Source of the DNA: Hordeum vulgare subsp. vulgare
Lineage: Eukaryota > Streptophyta > Magnoliopsida > Poales > Poaceae
NCBI RefSeq assembly: GCF_904849725.1
Contig: NC_058518.1
Location: 507,891,225 to 507,955,224, forward strand
Length of the DNA stretch: 64,000 nucleotides
Direction of reading: 5' to 3'
Shown one piece after another: positions 49,486 to 62,487 of this stretch. The notes below the pieces were generated by a model. The model saw nothing but the letters and a program-made list of their open reading frames with translations. It was not told the origin of the DNA and made no database searches. The position numbers and the translations under genes are program-made. Every line of letters starts with the position of its first letter. The first letter of the stretch is position 1.

Positions 49486-51495
49486 TTTTTTTTACTGTAA
49501 ACTATATTACAAACTGGGCTTACAAATTACATGGATTACAAGTGGTAATCAAAAATGGAAAAAATAGTAAAAAATACAATACAATACCTCAAGGAGACAG
49601 AAAAGAAATCCATCTCTATAACTCATCTCTAAAGACATGTTTGATTCTATACTGCATGAGAGTAATATCAAGGATGAATGCACTTCTCCATTTATTAAAG
49701 CTAAGCCTTTCATGCCTGAACACCTTAGCATTTCTGATTATCCAAATATTCCAACAAGCAACAAAAACTACCTCAGCGAAGAAAGGTTTTGCAAAATCTC
49801 TTCTAACTTGCAGCACAACGTTGCTCATATAATCTCCTTGTGGACAACAGAATTGAAGATAATTCCAAACTCCCACAGTGAAATTACAGTGGAAGAAAAG
49901 ATGGTCTCTGGTTTCCCTTGTCATCAAAGGACAAAGAACACAATTAACCCCATCATCCATATGCCAATGCTTTCTGTCAACCATATCCTTGGTGTTAAGT
50001 CTGTCCATGATTAACATCCAAGCAAACACTTTTATTTTCATTGTGCATGATGATTTCCAGATCCATAGCAGCATATGATTAAATGACAAGGTAGAGTGCA
50101 TGAAAGAATAGAATATCTTAGGTTTGAAAGACTTGCAAGTCTCCTGCCAATACCAAATATCATTTGCATCCAAATCTCTGTTTTGAGAGGTCATCATTGC
50201 CTGAATTTCCATGTATTCATGATATGTCTGTTCAGACAAAGGTAGGTGAAACATCAATGTGATATCATGTGCGTGAAAGGCTTCAGATACTGATATCCAG
50301 GGATCCTTCACATAAGAGAATATTCTTGGAAACCTTAATTGCAAGGTAGTCATGGAACCACCAATCATCCATCTGTGAGACCAAAATAGAGCTGAACCTC
50401 CAGAGTTAATTTGCACCCAATTTGTGTTCCTGAAATGATGCATCAGTTTACATATATTTTTCCACCAAAAAGGTCCACATCCGTGAGTACCCTGTGGTAC
50501 CCTCCCATGATAGTATGTATTCCAAATAAGATATATACCCATGGCAAATCCATCTTATTCAGAAACGTGTGCATGTGTTTGAGTAGCAGAGAAATATTCT
50601 GGACTCCCAAGTTCAAGATCCCTAACCCCCTTGCTTTTAGGCCTGCATATCAGGTCCCATGCTCCTAAGGATGGAGAGGGCTCATCTCTATGCTTTCTCC
50701 ATAAGCATTGTATCTGGATTCTCTCCAGTTGTTTTAAAATTCCAGGGGGGACTAGTAGAGTGCCAAGATAGAAAATGGGCATAGATGACATAGCAGAGTT
50801 AAGAAACTGCAATCTTTCACCCCGATTGAGGAAGGAGGAGCTTGCTGTCATTTTTCTTTCCATGCAGTCTACCAATGGCATGAAGTCGATCATCTTTGAC
50901 CTAGTAGTACCCACATGCAGTCCCAAGTATGTGAAGGGCATTTTCCCCACTTGACAGCTAAAGGCTGCAGCAAAACTAGAGATTGTATTCTCCTCAACAT
51001 TAATAGGAACCATGGAGGACTTCTGATAGTTAACCTCTAAGACAGTAGAAGTGGAAAAAACCTGAAGCATATCTTTTAGAGCAGGCAACTGTGTCCTATG
51101 TGATGTAAGAATTATGAGGGTATCATTAGCATATTGCCCTATTGGATAATCTTGGTCATGGCATGGTATAGGCAGCTTAAGAATGCCTTTTCTGAACATA
51201 TTATTTGCTACAGATTGCAATAAATCAGCAGCAATTACAAAAAGCAAAGGGGAGATGAAGTCTCCTTGTCACACACCTTTTCTACACAGGAACTGTCTAC
51301 CTGGCACTCCATTCAAAAGAACTGAGGATGTTCTAGTAGAGAGAAGCTGCTTGACCCAAGAAATCCATTTGTCATTGAAACCTCTATATTTCAGGAACTG
51401 TAAGATAGCCTCATGCGCAATAGAATCAAAAGCCTTCTCAAAGTCCAATTTGAGAATAACATTTATTGTTTGTATGTAATGACCTGCATGCATGT
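49486..51495 (-). mobile_element. 5'-truncated LINE, minus strand
   Basis: A T-run at 49486-49493 is the poly(A) tail read from the other strand. Homology continues to about 51495, where the element stops within the reverse transcriptase. I found no convincing target duplication. Confidence 0.8.
49616..51493 (-). pseudogene. LINE reverse transcriptase remnant, minus strand
   Basis: Three long minus-strand frames form one degraded polymerase. The first (51493-51269) holds VILKLDFEKAFDSIAHEA. The second (51247-50555) has the catalytic box as YANDTLII, with Asn in place of the first Asp of YADD, then FTYLGLHVG. The third (50542-49616) holds the C-terminal zinc-knuckle-like region with CVLCPLMTRETRDHLFFHC and VGVWNYLQFC. 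One stop (TGA at about 51268) and a break near 50550 separate the pieces. The altered catalytic box alone should abolish polymerase activity. Confidence 0.85.
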
Positions 51496-52020
51496 ATTAG
51501 TACGAATTGGACATTTCATAAACACGGGCTATGGTTGAAAATGGGGTTATTTGACGACCAGTCCCGCGCTGCCTATGGGCATGTCCGGACGCATCCGTGA
51601 AGATATAAGAGCCTGGATCCATCCTCTCCATCTGCCCACCAGGGGGAAGGGGCTTGGGCGGAAACCCTAGCGGTCGCCGCCCCCGTCCTCTCCATCTTCT
51701 CCCCCACTGTCGGAGGACGCCAGCAGGCAAAGCCTGCTTGGCTAACGGCGATAACGGGGATGTCTTCTTGCGCTGAGATCCCTCGCGCGGGGAGCGCGAC
51801 GGTCCTGGACGACGCGTCTTGGCGGCAGAGCTTGGGAGCCGGAGCGGCGACCCCGGGTGCTAGTGGTGGTGCTGCCGAGGTGGCTGTATCAAGTGAGTGT
51901 CCACCAACTAGCAGTAATCCTGGGGCTGGTGAACACAAGGGCCATTTACTGGGAATCATATATCCGGGAAAACAGGTCCCGACAGACATGGACATCCACG
52001 GTTCCACTATCGACCATTGA
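51496..52020. other. GC-rich segment of unknown origin
   Basis: Contains GGCGGAAACCCTAGCGGTCGCC, as seen in leaders of grass genes and LINEs, and an 86-residue plus-strand frame at 51760-52020 with no recognisable domain. It could be a LINE leader or gene debris. Confidence 0.3.
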
Positions 52021-53364
52021 ATGAAGGGTTTTTATTCATGTCCATGTTTTACCAAACCTACATGGCCACAAGATTAAGGTAATCCCTATCAACTGAGTGT
52101 TGGTAGGAGGGTAGTATGGTGGACTTATTTGTGAAATAGTTTCCTTAATATTCGAAATAGTTTTGAGGGGAATCAGAAGCGTTTCTCGGTCACCGGAATG
52201 GTTTCAGAGTTTATATGGTTATTCCAGATAAATAAAATATAGGTGGAAATGTTTTCAAAGATGTTAAATTAATAATAAAAGGTTTTAATAATAGTTTGTA
52301 TGTTTTTATATTCAACTAAATATAAATAACCTTAAAAGTCCAAGTGGTTGAATGTAACTTGGACCACTTGGGCCCAATTGGAGGTGGCACCCTCCTTCCC
52401 ACTTGGGGGAGAGAGAGAAGGCTGAATTGGATCTGTTTCAAGATCTTCGAACGAGGGGTCCTATAGTGTAATATGCAGGGACTATGATGGAAAATACCTA
52501 GGATCATCCGCTATCTGGGTCTCGGACATCACTCACCCATCAACCCTTGAAGTGTTAGCTTGCTGTGAGGCGCTTTATCTAGCTTCAGATGTTTGGCTGC
52601 CGAAGGTACTTGTTGCTTTGGGTTGCAAAGGGGTGTGGAACAACATCAAGCTAGGCATGGGAGGCATGTATGGAAGTATAATGAAGGAGATAAGAGATAC
52701 GTCCGAACATTTTCAGCAATGCGCCTTCATCTTTGAAGGTCGTGGTACAAATGATGAGGCATACAACCTTGCTAGACACCCTTGTGGTCTGGACTTATGG
52801 TGCCATTTGCGGCTTATAAACCTTGAAGTGTTGAATTGTATCCCTCTGAACATTCTTGAGTAATAAAGCAGTGTATATAGACGCAAAAAAAATTTGGGAA
52901 AGGGAGGGGAGTCCTTTCCCTCCTTGTAGTGCCCCTCCCTCTCCCCTCCGACCTATGCATACTAGAGTCTTTTGCCCCTTTTCTCTACAGAAGTTTTGGA
53001 GCCTTCTCTAGTTCTCTAGTTCTATCTCTAGTTGGTCCTAGTTGATAAATTATAACTTGACCTAGATCTAATCTGCTTCCTCTAATTCTCTAGCGACGAT
53101 TAGCTCTGGATAGCAAAGCGCTGCCAGAGCATGAAGACCGTACGCTTGTAATAAAGTAGAGAGGTCGTGCTTTCAGAGAGATCGTTCTGGGCGGTTCGTT
53201 GGATCGTTCATCCACGGTTCGAGGGACTCCAAGTATGATCTACACCGAGTCGTCTACTTCCACTCCTACTCGGAGTGGGTAACGACCGTTATCTTAACCA
53301 TTAGTGCATCCTCATATTGTTCCTCATTGATCGTAGGGTGATTTTTTTCTACTACGTTTCAACA
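52021..53364 (+). mobile_element. Copia-type LTR fragment with a nested LINE 3' end
   Basis: The left part (about 52021-52440) has CATGTCCATGTTTTACC, CAACTGAGTGTTGGTAGG and GGGCCCAATTGGAGGTGG, and the right part (52895-53364) has GGGGAGTCCTTTCCCTCC and ends CTACTACGTTTCAACA. Both look like one copia LTR. It is interrupted by a LINE fragment. The left border of the LTR is uncertain. Confidence 0.5.
52462..52894 (+). pseudogene. LINE C-terminal RNase H-like fragment
   Basis: A frame open from before 52552 to the TAA at 52861 encodes an RVT_3-type RNase H-like domain: RDYDGKYLGSSAIWV, then EVLACCEALYLASDVW, then ALGCKGVWNNIK, then FEGRGTNDEAYNLAR. The usual catalytic Asp in the third strand (DC) reads GC here, so activity is unlikely. 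It ends in an A-run at 52886-52893, the LINE tail. Confidence 0.7.
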
Positions 53365-53388
53365 TATATCTCTACTGGCCTAAGAAAT

Positions 53389-53420
53389 ACTTCCTCCGTT
53401 CGGAAATACTTGTCGTCTTA
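53389..53420 (+). mobile_element. Single Stowaway terminus
   Basis: TACTTCCTCCGTTCGGAAAT and TACTTGTCGTC match the left end of common Triticeae Stowaway MITEs, but no matching right end follows. It is a broken copy. Confidence 0.55.
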
Positions 53421-53514
53421 TATATCTTTGAACGCCATCCGAGGTATGTCCTTCGCCACGATGGACATGGTATATCTGTCCATCGCTCTACTACCCTCCA
53501 ACTGACGAATGTTC

Positions 53515-53755
53515 TCATCCTTCACGCCAAAGTGGCAACGCGCGTACACCATCTTCTTAAGAAAGTGCACCTCATTAGTCTTATCGTAAACGACAAGACA
53601 CAATAGCCTTAATTCAAAGATTTAGATTATATAGGTGTAGACCTTGATAGTGATATATTTGAGTAATAGTCTAGTGATTAGTTCGAAGAATGTATGTTGT
53701 CTATAAAAATGGGGAACTATATTAATAGTCGATAATGTATAGTGTGTTACCAAAA
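53515..53755. repeat. Dispersed local duplication, copy A
   Basis: Shares TCCTTCACGCCAA, GTGGCAACG, GTACACCAT, AACGACAAG and GTATGTTGTCTA in the same order with 54425-54690. Adjacent sequence at 53780-54060 (GTGAACAAACAAGTTTGT, CCTAAAACGTAGA, CAAGTGTGCAC) also matches 62488-62680. Confidence 0.7.
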
Positions 53756-54185
53756 ATACCACTCTTAGGCAAATATATAAAAAAGTGAACAAACAAGTTT
53801 GTTGGCATATACTTTGTGCCTAAAACGTAGAAAAGAACAAGTGAGCTTGTGATCTTGTGTGCAAATGTGTGGCTTTGATGTGTTGTGTGTCTCTAGCCAG
53901 ACTTAATTTTCTTTTCTGTTTTAACTTGAACCTAGCATACTGTTTGGTTGTATGTGTTTTATAATATAAAATGAAAAAAACCCTTTTTCGTCAAATGTGT
54001 TGCTTAGTACAAGTGTGCACATATTTTGTGTCTGTGTTTATTTGTATATATTTGTTTTAAGAAGAGTATTTTATGTCCCTCGACATTGTTTGTTTGAACC
54101 GTATGTGTAGTAACCGTGCATGCACCATCACTCGAACATGCACAAAACCGAAAACACAGCGTTCTACGATAAAAAAAAAACAAGA

Positions 54186-54363
54186 TGAGCAAACTATATC
54201 GACAAGGGAGGTTACGGATGTTTTACAGGGTGATATTGATTTGCACGTTGTGATTGGATTAAGGGAGGAGTGAGGGGCCCCACCCGATGAAAATCGAAGG
54301 GGCTGGAGAGGTTATTTGAAAAGCGTCCGTAAAACATCTGTAGGAGGTCAATACGTTTAGCAT
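54186..54363 (+). mobile_element. MITE, unclassified family, copy 3
   Basis: Shares GTGATTGG, GGGAGGAGTGAGG, CCCCACC and GATGAAAATC with the copies at 331 and 8976. The inverted ends include TTACGGATGTTTTAC and CCGTAAAACATC. Confidence 0.6.
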
Positions 54364-54424
54364 TTTTGCTGTTCACCACCCCAAAAACTCTCCAAAACCG
54401 CATCATTTCGGCCGACTGGCAACT

Positions 54425-54690
54425 CTTTTCGTCCTTCACGCCAACGTGGCAACGTACGTACACCATTTCTTAGAACAGCTCCTTAATCCCGTTGCTAACG
54501 ACAAGGCACAACGGCCAGAATTAAAAGATTTCACTAATATAGAGGTAGACCCTGATAGCGATGATCTATGTCGTCTGGGTAGCACTAGCAGTTTAGTGGT
54601 TAGTTTCAAAGCAGGTATGTTGTCTAGATAATCAGGGAAGTGATAGCCTGCCACGTAAAGTATTTTACTGATCGAGAATAGCGCTGCTAG
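54425..54690. repeat. Dispersed local duplication, copy B
   Basis: Second copy of 53515-53755, about 910 bp away, in the same orientation and strongly diverged. Confidence 0.7.
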
Positions 54691-57600
54691 GAAAACTAGC
54701 TGAATGCCCGTGCGTTGAAACGGAATAGCAAATAACATATAGACACACAAATAAAACTCCTTAGTAGTCATTTGTATCTCCTTAACCAACATCCTTGCAA
54801 TCAGCTACTTACATGCAAGTGATGCCAATGGTAAAGAATAAGTGTAGGTTGATTACCCGTGCGTTGCCACGGGAAAAATTAATATCATATATTTTTTCTA
54901 TTTCTGACAATGTATTCATAAATATGGTGCCTTCCTCCGTCCTATTTAGCAACCTCCACATCTCCCTTGCAGGTCAAAAAACCTACATATAGGTTAATCA
55001 ATGGACTTTTATATTCCGTAAAATTGTGGGGAGTGTAATGTGTATGCAATGTTCTACTAAATCACTACATCAAAGCTTGTTTTTCTCTCCCGACCTTTTG
55101 CCATATCACGCCTCATGTTCTTCTTTCTCTTTGATTTAATGCCATCCCACTTCATTGTGCCTCCATGGCCAACTTCGTGTTGTATCAAACTTGGAAATTT
55201 CTGTCCTTAATATGGATAACGAAGGCCGGGCCAAGCATCGTCTATTTTGGTACGAAGGTAGTAATTCTACGTAATCAGGTAGTGAAAGCATTGGATATGC
55301 GGAACAGAAAGAATAAAAATGAAAAAAAACAAGGATAATTTTCTGAGAGACAACACCTCTTGGTGTAAGATTTGCAACTCACAATCAACATCTTACACCT
55401 TGCAATACTAAAGTCTAAAGATTATTACAATATGAGATTTTACACGAAATAATATTGCAAAAACATTGTTTTATTTCGAGAAGAGATGCAGGAAAGGCGA
55501 TATATTTCTTTAGTTCTTACATTTTCAGGCCTATCATCTCATTTCTAATTGTATGTGTCTTGATCCCTCTAGGACTGCAGGAGGAAAAAAATGCAGATGC
55601 ACTTGTGTGGAGTGCAACGTACGTCGGCTAAAGAGAGTCTAAACCACCTTCTGATTGGGTTCCCACAGTTGTCGCTCTTCTTGACACAGATATCATTGCT
55701 GGCATAGACGCCACTCATACAACCACGTTAGAGCATGTGTGACATGCTTTTGCTGCCCCTCTACATGAGCTCCCATAGACAACATGGTCATCTATTGTCT
55801 CTTGTGGGCAATGTACAAGAGCAGGACCACAACAATCTTTGACAGGGTGCACCTAAAGGCTCGCCAAGTTTTTCAAACTATGCTCGCACGTAAGCCCAGT
55901 TCAAGCTCATTGCCTCCGGAGCACCGTCATCAGGTCCCGGTCTATGCTTCATGCTGCACGTTGTTGTTGTTTATTAAAAAAAGAATTAGTCTGATGACAT
56001 CATATAATAGACAAGAAGGACTATTATTGAAGCTTGAAGAACATATCAACATTGGAATTATGATGCTTCTTCATAGAATCGTCGTTCATAACACTGAGAT
56101 CATGAAAAAAATATCACAAGAACTGAAGATCGAGATAACAATCCAGTAAATTTCAGTTGTAGGATGAATTCCTATATGTATCATCTCACATGCTAACCTT
56201 TATTGTTTCAGCTTGTCAATGTGGCTTTAGAGCCTTACAAATTAGTATAAGGAACAAATTCACAATAGACTAAACCTCTTGGAAGCAAATATAAAAAAAT
56301 TAGAAAGCATATTTTCCTAATGTGCCATCTAATAAAAGGTTCAGTATGTTGTCACTCAATGGCACATAGATTTCTTTACCATGAAAGGAAAATGAGAAAT
56401 CATATTCATCATATGTATGTGCAAAATTGATTTATGATACTGAGAATGATAAAAAAAATGCATACATGTATGACAGAAAAGAGCAAATGTTATCTCTTGT
56501 CCATTCGCCGTCGTCTACCACCCATCAGCATGGCAGATAGAAATACAAAAGGCAAAATCCGGTCCTTGCAGAGATAACCCTTTGAAACCTCACCTTGGAT
56601 CAGTTCACAAGAACTGCCATCAGATTTTGTTAGTGCGGAGAAAAAAAATCCTCTTAAACACTTTACACTGAGTTCTAAATGAATTTGTTTAGTACTTAAG
56701 TTAGCATTAAAATCCTATCTAAAATCCCACTGATATGAAGAAAAAAAGGTACGCCACTACAGATATTTTAAGACTTGGTAACTACAAATGAAGTAGCACA
56801 CAATTAGAAAACAACATCAGCTGACAAATTAAGCCTTTGTAATGGTGAGCCTGAATTCTACACAAATTGAATGACAGAAATAGAAGGCCACTTTGACAGT
56901 ATATAAGCCTCCAATCATTATGTTGACTCAGTAATCAGGATTAAAAAAGGGTACCAGATAGTGAAGTACGTACGAAGGGGACAGCCAATGCACAGATCTT
57001 GATACGATGCTTACATGGAAATATAAAAAAATAACAATTACATAACATATGTCTAGAAATGTCTTCCTCCTGTGCTAATTGCAATGTACAGTTACTTCTC
57101 CGATTAAATTGATTGGATTGTGTCTGTTCTCTACACCGCAGATGCTAGCACTCATCAAAGAAAAGAAATTCATCTATGGTTTTAGCATTAGATGGTTACA
57201 CTATATTTTTTTCCAAAGGCAGTTGATTTTATAGTGGTTCAAATCAAATTCTAACTCTTCATGTGTAAACATTTCATGATGAGCGAAACTCAAGATTTAA
57301 TCCCGGGATCAAAAGAAAACCAAAGAAAACAACCAGTAAATCAATCTTGACAACATGCTTGAATGGGCCCCGAGCATAGGCTTTGCCCCGGGCCCATAAA
57401 AACCCACGACCGGCCCTGGACAAGATATGAAAGGGATAATATTTAACTTAAGTCAAAGAGTGTGAAAATTCAGTTTATCATACAGTATTCTAATAAAGAG
57501 ATTCCTGATAATGTACCTGTTTTCATGGAAAATCAAGATTTCTAAAAGTATGGAGAAATTGTTCTTAATTTATGAATAAAATGAGTGTACCTACAAGAAT

Positions 57601-59016
57601 TAGTTGCATACAGACTGCATAGAGTATTATTATGAATGTGAACGTTCATTACAACCTAGACTTTACGGATTGCTATGTTTCAGAATACAAGCTCTCACCC
57701 CGCCCTGGATTACCATGTTTCTTGTGAACAAAAATGATATCTATCAAAACAAAAGAACCGAGTTATTGCAACTAATTTGGAACTGAAATAATAAAAATGG
57801 ATAACATACCTTCACACAGTGCACTTGATCTGATATATGGCTATTTTCTGCCCAAGAAATGAAACATCATATGGCCATTTTACCCCCGGGAACTGAAACA
57901 TCAAAACGATCAAAAGACACAGCAAAACATAAGAGAGAGGTCATCTAACGGATCACAGAAAAAAACTACCACAAAAAATGATAAAAGGCAAGGCAGGTAC
58001 AAGGTGCTTCATCTCTGGTTGTGCCCTTGCTCCATGACAGGCTCTGTCTACATAGACCTCAATCAGTGACAATGCGTAGGAGGGAGGAGGAACCCACAAT
58101 CAGTCGTCTTCTCCAGCTTGTCATCGTCTTCATTTCTCTCCTCTTATTCATCAGGCAATAGGATGATGCCTCTATTGCTTCCCAGGCTGCAGTACTTCCT
58201 CCATAGTCCCTGTGTCTTGGTTCTTGATCATCTACCAAGGATCACTGGGGCAAAAGAAAGGATATAAGTAACCATCCAACATATATATATTCTTTCTTTG
58301 AAGATAGTGACTCTTCTTTTTTTGCAAGTTAGATAGTGACTCCATTGTCTGTTGCGTTGAACCTTTTTAGCGGTGAAATTACTTGTGTGTACCGTTCAGA
58401 TGGGGATGCCGTATTCGATGGTTTGGAGGAGACATCCAAGGGATCAAAGCAGACACAATACCGGCTGGATGCCGCAAACAACAGCGAAGCTTAGCATCAT
58501 GCGGCTACCGGCTGGATGCAAAAGCGTGGACAAATGTTTTAAACATGAACAAATGTTTTAAAGACATGTAAAATTGCTTTCACAAATAACGTTCGAGGAG
58601 CTCTCATAAAACATAACAAAATCACTGATCAATGTTTTCTGCAGTTTTTAGTACATGCTTTTTTTGAGAGCTCCTCACGGGTAAAACTTTGCAACAACCT
58701 AAAACATTTAATCATGTTTCATGTCGCAAATTTTCAGGATTTTTTTATCACGTTTGATAATGATTTTTTGTTTGTTTCTGTAAACTCACGTGTAGTACAC
58801 CCGACAGTAGAACATCCACTCTCATGAAACATAGGGTTTGAAAGGCAGCTCAGGTCATGGGATTCAAACGAAATTTGTGAAATCCACAATGCACAAGTAC
58901 ATTAGTGATTAGTATTACCTTTCACTTTTCCTTCCATCGGCTTGCTTCATGGCAAGCATGCTTGCTCCTGCACCGCACTCCATGTTGGGCAGTAGCTGGT
59001 CAACACTACAGTTACC
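54691..59016. other. Intergenic DNA, no gene recognised
   Basis: Two segments, ATGCCCGTGCGTTGAAACGG at about 54703 and ACCCGTGCGTTGCCACGGG at about 54848, are motifs often seen at the borders of Triticeae repeats. A frame at 55784-56149 (121 residues) has no known domain. A segment ending CGACCGGCCCTGG near 57418 looks like a transposon end without a partner. Short inverted arms GAGGAGCTCTCA / TGAGAGCTCCTC lie at about 58590 and 58660. Confidence 0.35.
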
Positions 59017-59319
59017 TTAAATGATGAATTTTTCCAGGTGGGGAAAAGCCGAGAGGTCTAACCTCTCAAGTGTGCCGTTCAAACTTGTGTTAAGGTTGAG
59101 CTCTGTCATAAGTCCAGCTGAGTTGCAAGTGATATGTGTCCACCTGCAGAGGCTGGTGGAGTTGGCCATCGACCATGACCCAAGGGACTCATCAGCACCA
59201 TCCAAGCTAGCCTTCCAATTCACAAGTGCTTCAGCTTCACGCCGGATATCGGCTCTCACCGGCATGGTGGCGCATAGTAGGAGACAAGTGTAAGAGAGTA
59301 CATAATGGAGATGCTTCAT
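59017..59319 (-). pseudogene. 5' fragment of an LRR receptor-like kinase gene
   Basis: 100 residues starting at an ATG on the minus strand. A hydrophobic signal peptide (HYVLSYTCLLLCATMPVRA) is followed by an LRR N-terminal cap: EAEALVNWKASLDGADESLG, then LCRWTHITCNSAG, then the first leucine-rich turn LNLNTSLNGTLERLDLSAFP. In intact relatives many more LRRs, a transmembrane helix and a kinase follow; here a TAA ends the frame just after the cap. Nothing recognisable as LRR or kinase was seen downstream within 500 bp. It could be a truncated gene copy or, less likely, a first exon. Confidence 0.7.
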
Positions 59320-61700
59320 GATGGCAATGGAATGAATGGTGCTTCACTGCCGCAGAGGATATAAAACTTCTGGAAGAGCCAGCCGGACGGCCAAACCTTC
59401 TTTACAGTGGTCGTCTGGTGGACCTCGTGGTTTAAAAATGGAACATTCTCAGTTAATGACGTAGTACTCTCGGTTTAAATTAAGGAGATAATATATGCTA
59501 GTACTACAGATTGCATATGCTAGGAGTATTTTATAGTCCCCATGAGAATAGGATATCACAAATTGCATGTTGTATGCATGTTTCATTATCAGTGAGACAC
59601 TTGCAAGTCATGCCACACTTGCATATGCTTAACTCGAAATTATAAATAACTTCTGAACTACGATACTGGAGCGTATCATCCAATATATTGATTATATCTA
59701 ATATACTGAAGACAATAAGCTACCAACCCGACATCCATGATTAAGAACCTTGCTCCTAGCCTCCTACAGCAGCAATTCGCCTGTGCCCAAAGAATAAAGG
59801 ACAGAAAAGAAGAGAAAACAAGCAATGGAACTGCAGGTCATTACCTTGATGCAGCAAAGGAGACACTGATGGGTGGTTCTGCACGACAACCCATAAGTAA
59901 ATCATCACACCCTTCTTTTTGCTCATGTATGTCCTCTTATTGCATACATGTCATGTGCCTAAGTAATAACATCATTAAGCCATCATTATTATGGAAAATT
60001 ATAATTAAGCTTACAATTCTATAGCAATAGAATTTAATAGATAATCATACCTTGTGTAGACACGCCTGAAATAGACAATCATACCTTGTGTAGACACGCC
60101 TGAAGTACGTGATTGCAGTAGCTATAACTCTGAGATAACAATGATTTAAGATCATCGCATCATGAGTTAATTCCAGATAGGTCTGGTGGAGAATGGACAA
60201 CATATCATAAACTGGAAAAGTGAGCTATTCAATAGCAGACATTAAAAAAACTGGAGTAGCAAACATTCAGTAGCATCCATTAACAAAAATTGCAGCACTC
60301 TACATATAAAGGAGATGGGAATACTGCTGTCATTTTCATTTTTCTCTTAAAAGCAGTTAGCTTTCGGTATCACTATGTCAGTCTTGAAGTTTAACCAAAC
60401 TCCACAGAAAAGTTAGAAATAAGAATTGCATGAAGAAAAGAATGAATAACACCAATAAATTAATGTGTTTGAGGTAGTAAACCAGCAATATATATATGCC
60501 AATATGTTAAAGTTTCTTAGATATAATGGTAGCCACTTCAAAAATGTAACTGTACACACTACTGTAGAACAAAATCTTGCTAATTATGGTCTAAAGAAAA
60601 AATGGGTAAGTTTGTTTGATCATTGAAGTCTACAGATATCATTCACACTATAAACAAAGGTACAGTTAAGGAAATGGAAACAATGTCTCTAACCTTTGTC
60701 TAACTTTGACCTGTTGGGCCAACCGCCATATATCTAAAATAGTAACATAAGCGTAAATTCTAGTAAGACACTGCAATGTGCCCATCCGGATTCCAGCAGG
60801 CAGCAAGGTGGTTGCTTAGGTCTTTAGTTGCTTTATGTAAGACTCGCATAGATATGAAAATGTTGTTACGGATTCCTATTATTTTGTTTACATTATGTCG
60901 TTAGGGGCTAGCCTAGCTCATCTATATATGTGAGTTCATCCCCATTTTCATTATCTTCTCTCACCAAAGAAAAGCCATCACTCCCTACCATCATCGCCAC
61001 GGTATTTACCCCGTGACTGCTACAACTCGAATGGAGTGACTTAATCACTTAAGTGCATGCTAAATTGCTACTTATTTTTTTTACATTATTACACATATAT
61101 GCTAGATTACTACTTGTAATTTACAGCTTGTCAAGCGTCCGATGCAGCCGGCAAGAACATTATTCATCACAGTTTGGCAAGCATCTAGTTCAGCCATCGA
61201 GCTTCAGAATAGTTTGCAAACTCAGAAGCTAAAAATTGGGAACAATCTGGTGACAACCGCCAACTTGGAATTTTAAGAAATTGACCTACACTATGCAGCA
61301 GGACTATGGCTGTAGGCATGATGTTCTTGTCCCTGACGATGGCCTCCACCTCCATGGTCGTCGAGAGGTTCGTCGAGTACAACATGCATGCAACATAAAC
61401 GACAATCAACAAAGGATATCGTGCACGCTAGTTGTGGCACGCACATCGCCGCAAAGGGCGAATCCTATTGAGGGTGATACGCTCCATTCTGGCTAACCTC
61501 CCTTTGATTTGGTCAACTGTTGTTACTTCTCTTCTGAATGAATACCAACATCAGAACTGGATGTAAAAAAATGTGGAGAGTCAACATTTGTACTTAAGAT
61601 CTGATTTTTTTTGCAGTGGGAGTCTGACCTTGCTGCTGCGGGTTAGCATGGATTTAGGAGGAATTGGTTGCAGGCTTGAGGATGATGCCTGGGTCGTTGG
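59320..61700. other. Intergenic DNA, no gene recognised
   Basis: AT-rich. A TTTATATCC motif on the minus strand near 59360 could be a leftover promoter of the LRR fragment. A 36-bp direct duplication (ATCATACCTTGTGTAGACAC) lies at 60047-60110. Short frames at 61185-61500 show no known domain. Confidence 0.35.
60047..60110 (+). repeat. Short direct duplication
   Basis: ATCATACCTTGTGTAGACAC followed by GCCTGAA occurs twice in succession. Confidence 0.85.
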
Positions 61701-61779
61701 ATGTCTCCCCAACCATGGATCTCATCTTCCTCTTTTTTCTTGAACTGCCTCTTCCTCTTTTTTGAGTTGAACCCTAGCC

Positions 61780-62420
61780 TAGATAGCTCACCTTGGGGAT
61801 GGCGGCGGTGGAATGGCTGTAGGTGGGAGGATGAGGGGCGCCGACGCCGGCGAGGGCGAGCCGGCGGCGCACCACTCCCACCGCCGTCCTCCTACTCTGC
61901 TTCTGCTTCTTGGTAGGGCCGCTCTCATCTTGTTGAGCACCCAGGGGGGCGTGGAGGGGGAGACGACGGGACGGCGCAATGGGCGAGCGGAGGCGGCGGG
62001 GCGACATTGAGTGGAAGAGGAGCACGTTGCGGAGGCCGGCCTCCCATGCGCCGTCCGTCGGGGAGCACGACCTCGAGTGTCCCTGAGCGGGATCTATCTT
62101 CTGCTAGCGCGGCGGCGCCCACGCGCCCGGGCCCTAGCGCCATGAGCCGCATCCACGGGATGAGGAGGCGGGGATGGCGGCGCGAGGGCGACGGGGAAAG
62201 GAGCCGTGAGGAGGGCCGGTGGGAAGGGGGAGGGCGCGGTGGCGGCTGCACCGAGCGGCGGGGGGAGGGGGGGGCAGTGCCGAGCGAACGAGAGAAGCGG
62301 CACTGCGCGGGGGGTGGGGTGGGGTTGGGGGTGCCGAGCGAACGAGAGGAGCGGCGCGGGGGCGTGCTGCGAGGAGCGGTTTCTTTCTATACTTGGGATC
62401 GAGTACGTGGGATCGCTGGG
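61780..62420. other. GC-rich block, coding status unclear
   Basis: Strong GC and purine bias on the plus strand opens frames on both strands (for example 61925-62251 minus and 62007-62444 plus). None has a recognisable domain. A repeat GTGCCGAGCGAACGAGAG occurs at about 62277 and 62331. It may be a decayed gene 5' end or a transposon-borne GC-rich segment; it borders on TTTAATAGTAGAGATATAG, a motif common at Triticeae repeat edges. Confidence 0.35.
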
Positions 62421-62487
62421 AGGTCTAACCATCCAGCTGGTTGAACCATCACGACGTTCGATCCTGCTTTAATAGTAGAGATATAGA

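Noticed and set aside
55784..56149. 121-residue frame as a possible gene
   Set aside because: No domain, no promoter, no splice context and AT-rich surroundings; it may be debris.
57360..57420. Possible hAT or other transposon end (CGACCGGCCCTGG)
   Set aside because: No matching opposite end or target duplication could be found nearby.
61925..62444. Long frames on both strands in the GC-rich block
   Set aside because: Low-complexity Arg/Gly and Pro/Ala sequence with no domain; several frames are open at once.
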